Below, piece after piece: positions 6,120 to 7,848 of a stretch of 7,848 bases of DNA (the stretch's first letter is position 1; each line of letters begins with the position of its first letter). The stretch spans positions 1-7,848 of the forward strand of contig DCDB01000296.1 in NCBI GenBank assembly GCA_002316215.1, given 5' to 3'. The notes under the pieces were generated by a model. It worked only from the letters and a program-made list of their open reading frames with translations, had not been told where the DNA came from and did no database searches. This stretch comes from Lachnospiraceae bacterium UBA1066 (GTDB taxonomy: Bacteria; Bacillota; Clostridia; Lachnospirales; Lachnospiraceae). The translations under genes and the position numbers were made by a program.

Positions 6120-6410
6120 TCAGGCGGTTCGGGTATCTTTTTTAAGCTCGGTGTCGATCAGAGTGAGAAGCTTGTCCGTGGGTGTGTGCCCTATCGCGGG
6201 GAACACTGAACGGATGCGGAAGCTCCTGCCGTCAATGTCCATCATGCGGTCGACATGGGTTTGCTCTGTGCCGAACACAACCAACGCGTCCTCAAAACAA
6301 GGGGCGCACTTCCCATCCACGACTTCGTCCCATACCACCTCGGTGGTTTCGTAAGCGCCGAGAATGCCGGTTTCCAGATAGTGCCGCGCAATCATTTTTT
6401 CTCTGTCCAT
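6120..6410 (-). CDS. Small IME protein of unknown function
   Basis: I do not recognise a named family for this 96-residue, acidic, soluble protein. No signal peptide or membrane segment is present. Two Cys lie close together (KCAPCFEDALVVFG, about 34-47), too few for a zinc site alone. The C-terminal part, SVFPAIGHTPTDKLLTLID (about 68-86), resembles tails I associate with small ORFs in clostridial conjugative elements (from memory, not checked). ATG 6408-6410 has AAGGAA (6415-6420) close upstream, and the gene begins 25 nt after the relaxase stop, so it is very likely co-transcribed with mobC and the relaxase and ahead of the recombinase. A role in transfer or in controlling excision is guesswork from position. 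Confidence 0.75.
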   Translation of the reverse strand: MDREKMIARHYLETGILGAYETTEVVWDEVVDGKCAPCFEDALVVFGTEQTHVDRMMDIDGRSFRIRSVFPAIGHTPTDKLLTLIDTELKKDTRTA

Positions 6411-6435
6411 AGGGTTCCTTTCTCCCCGTTGGGGG

Positions 6436-7458
6436 TTACATTGTCAGATCCATTTCCTGTTCCTGCTCGCTCTGGAGCTTGTGCCCTTGGGCAAGCTTCT
6501 TGCGGGTTTCCCGCTGCTTTAGCTTGCTGTCCGTCCATGAGTGCGGCGTAAGCGGAGGCAGCGCATCGCCCACACTCTCCAAGTTTTTGCCGAGAGAAAT
6601 CAAATCTCCAGCCAAGTGTCCTGCCTGCTCCAACTGTCCCATCCAGCCCTCGGGCGGCTCCGGCGTAAGCGGTGTAAATCCATGCTCAGCACGATAAGCA
6701 AATAGCTTCTCCATGTTTTCCTTGAGATAGGTTTCGTCATGGAGCTTGTTGTCCCGGCACTTTATCCCGTTAGAACAGGTGTAGGTGATGTATTTCCGGG
6801 TGTCGCTCCACTGCACCTTATAGCCCTCGTACTCCATGTTCTGAATAAAGCTCTCCCGGTCGGGGCTGTACAGAAGCGCATCTTCAATGGCTTTGATAAG
6901 CGTGAACTTCCAGCTCTCGCCGCGCTCGGCGGCGCGGTATTCTCCCGCCAGCGCCCGTTTTTTCTTTTGCCCCTTATAGTAGCTTTCCAGCACAGACTGT
7001 CCGTGCGCCATGCAGATTTCATCGTTGACCTGACGGTGTTGCACCAAATCATCGTGGTTCTGGTGCAGCTTTTTTCCGGTTTTGAAGCTTACTGAGTTGA
7101 CCAGCAGGTGGTTGTGGAAATTGTCGGTATCGGTGTGGGTGGCAATCAAAACCTCATAGTCGGGAAACTGCCGGGCGGCAAACTCCAGCCCAATCTGATG
7201 AACCGCCTGCGGTGTCAGGTTCGCATCCTCGGGAAAAGATTGAACGAACTGGAAAAATTGCTGCTTGTCTGTCTTTCGGTATTGCTGCTTGGTGGTCACC
7301 ATCTCGAGGTAAGCAGTATAGGCGCTACAGTTAAAACCGGATACCAGACTCTGACCTTCGTAGGTGGTTTTCTTTTTATTGATGGCATAGAGCATGGTTC
7401 CCAGTAGCGCTCCCTTTGTCTGCTTCTGATTTTTGATTGGGGTGAAGGTGGCCATCAT
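6436..7458 (-). CDS. MOBP-type relaxase (mobilization nuclease)
   Basis: Relaxases nick one strand at oriT, stay bound through a catalytic Tyr and pilot the strand into the recipient. The histidine metal-binding motif is clear: HTDTDNFHNH at about 108-117 (His108, His115, His117). Tyr24 in MLYAINKKKT is the likely nucleophile, followed by LVSGFNC (about 38-44) as in Firmicute MobA/VirD2-type relaxases (PF03432-like). At 340 residues it is rather short, with an alpha-helical charged tail after residue 240 and no primase or helicase domain. Starts ATG 7458 and ATG 7455 are in tandem after GGAGG; the first overlaps the mobC stop as ATGA, so translation is coupled to mobC. No coupling protein or secretion genes are nearby, so transfer would depend on a co-resident conjugative element. 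Confidence 0.93.
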   Translation of the reverse strand: MMATFTPIKNQKQTKGALLGTMLYAINKKKTTYEGQSLVSGFNCSAYTAYLEMVTTKQQYRKTDKQQFFQFVQSFPEDANLTPQAVHQIGLEFAARQFPDYEVLIATHTDTDNFHNHLLVNSVSFKTGKKLHQNHDDLVQHRQVNDEICMAHGQSVLESYYKGQKKKRALAGEYRAAERGESWKFTLIKAIEDALLYSPDRESFIQNMEYEGYKVQWSDTRKYITYTCSNGIKCRDNKLHDETYLKENMEKLFAYRAEHGFTPLTPEPPEGWMGQLEQAGHLAGDLISLGKNLESVGDALPPLTPHSWTDSKLKQRETRKKLAQGHKLQSEQEQEMDLTM

Positions 7459-7757
7459 AACACCTCCGTCAGCTTGCGGAGCTGACTGTGAATGTTCGCA
7501 AGAGTTTCTTCGAACTCGTCCAAATTAACGGCCTGAACCTTTCCCATATTGCACAGGATGGTTAACTGGTTTAGATTTCTGCCCAGGGCTTTCAGCTCGC
7601 GTACCATCTCCGGCAGACTGTCGATGACAATGATCTTTCGGTTCAGCGCCGTGTCGATCATGAATTCCGAAGTCCTCCGGCCCGCCCGTTTTGCCTTGCC
7701 GATAATCGCCGTCTTTTCCTGCGGCGTCATTCGGATGTTAAACCGCTCACTTTTCAT
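7455..7757 (-). CDS. mobC: MobC-like relaxosome accessory protein
   Basis: The 100-residue basic protein helps the relaxase by binding oriT. The N-terminus, SERFNIRMTPQEKTAIIGKAKRAGRRTSEFMIDTAL (about 3-38), has the strand-helix-helix pattern of a ribbon-helix-helix DNA-binding fold. The C-terminal MVRELKALGRNLNQLTILCN and ANIHSQLRKL match the MobC family (PF05713-like). ATG 7755-7757 is preceded by AAAGGAG (7768-7774) 10 nt upstream. Its stop overlaps the relaxase start. The presumed oriT lies directly upstream, the usual order oriT-mobC-relaxase. Confidence 0.92.
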   Translation of the reverse strand: MKSERFNIRMTPQEKTAIIGKAKRAGRRTSEFMIDTALNRKIIVIDSLPEMVRELKALGRNLNQLTILCNMGKVQAVNLDEFEETLANIHSQLRKLTEVL

Positions 7758-7784
7758 GCGTCATCCGCTCCTTTCGTCCTCACG

Positions 7785-7848
7785 GGGTGTGGGGCAGCGC
7801 CCCGCATTTTGTGTTCGGCGTACAGCCGAACGCTATGCTTGCCCCTCC
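7785..7848. other. Probable origin of transfer (oriT), possibly incomplete at the window edge
   Basis: Upstream of mobC are two hairpins: GGGGC-AGC-GCCCC (7791-7803) and GTTCGGC-GTACA-GCCGAAC (7813-7831). The second is followed at once by GCTATGCTTGCCCC (7832-7845). An inverted repeat followed by a short conserved nick region, next to mobC and relaxase, is the usual plan of MOBP oriT sites. The exact nick position is not known; I infer it lies within 7832-7845. Confidence 0.6.

Noticed and set aside
6739..7095. A 118-codon plus-strand open frame within the relaxase gene
   Set aside because: It is antisense to the HxDxxNxHxH-bearing relaxase, with no initiation signal and no family-like motif.
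1..7848. CRISPR arrays, tRNA or rRNA genes, and insertion-sequence transposases
   Set aside because: No regularly spaced repeats, tRNA-like folds, rRNA sequence or DDE transposase genes were seen on either strand.

Overview
The window has two parts of different origin. The left part (about 1-4200) is AT-rich, uses AGGAGG-type ribosome sites and carries a T-box leader, an ECF-transporter S component and a DUF3842 gene. This points to a clostridial Firmicute chromosome; I cannot name the species. The right part (about 4230-7848) is clearly richer in G+C and is one end of an integrative mobilizable element (IME).

Chromosomal part, mostly minus strand. At 1-1055 lies a secreted peptidase-family-C69 dipeptidase gene that is open in one frame apart from two in-frame stops (468-470 TAA, 171-173 TGA), so I call it a pseudogene cut by the window edge. 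Upstream of it (1368-1691) is a complete T-box riboswitch with its own sigma-A-like promoter, a probable tyrosine specifier (UAC), a T-box/antiterminator sequence and a strong terminator. About 300 bases of seemingly non-functional DNA separate it from the peptidase, including a well-spaced ribosome site and ATG that run into a stop after three codons. The T-box looks orphaned. Next comes a probable operon read leftwards: DUF3842 (3513-3941), a P-loop (uridine-kinase-like) kinase with an extra N-terminal domain (2483-3523), and an ECF S component (1839-2366) ending at a good terminator (1752-1785). Membrane uptake plus kinase suggests import and phosphorylation of an unidentified small molecule.

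Junction. At about 4040-4196 (plus strand) is the decayed C-terminal end of a tyrosine recombinase, a relic of an older mobile element. Just after it come a terminator-like hairpin (4202-4230), a partly symmetrical sequence (4232-4271) that could be the attachment junction, and a perfect hairpin (4273-4300).

Mobile element, all minus strand, read right to left: probable oriT (about 7785-7848, reaching the window end), mobC (7455-7757), MOBP-type relaxase (6436-7458, overlapping mobC), a 96-residue protein of unknown function (6120-6410), a long imperfect inverted repeat (6058-6107), and a TndX/TnpX-like large serine recombinase (4310-6037). MobC and the relaxase would nick oriT for transfer by a helper conjugation system; the serine recombinase would excise and insert the element. 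No coupling protein or type IV secretion gene is seen, and the far end lies outside the window.
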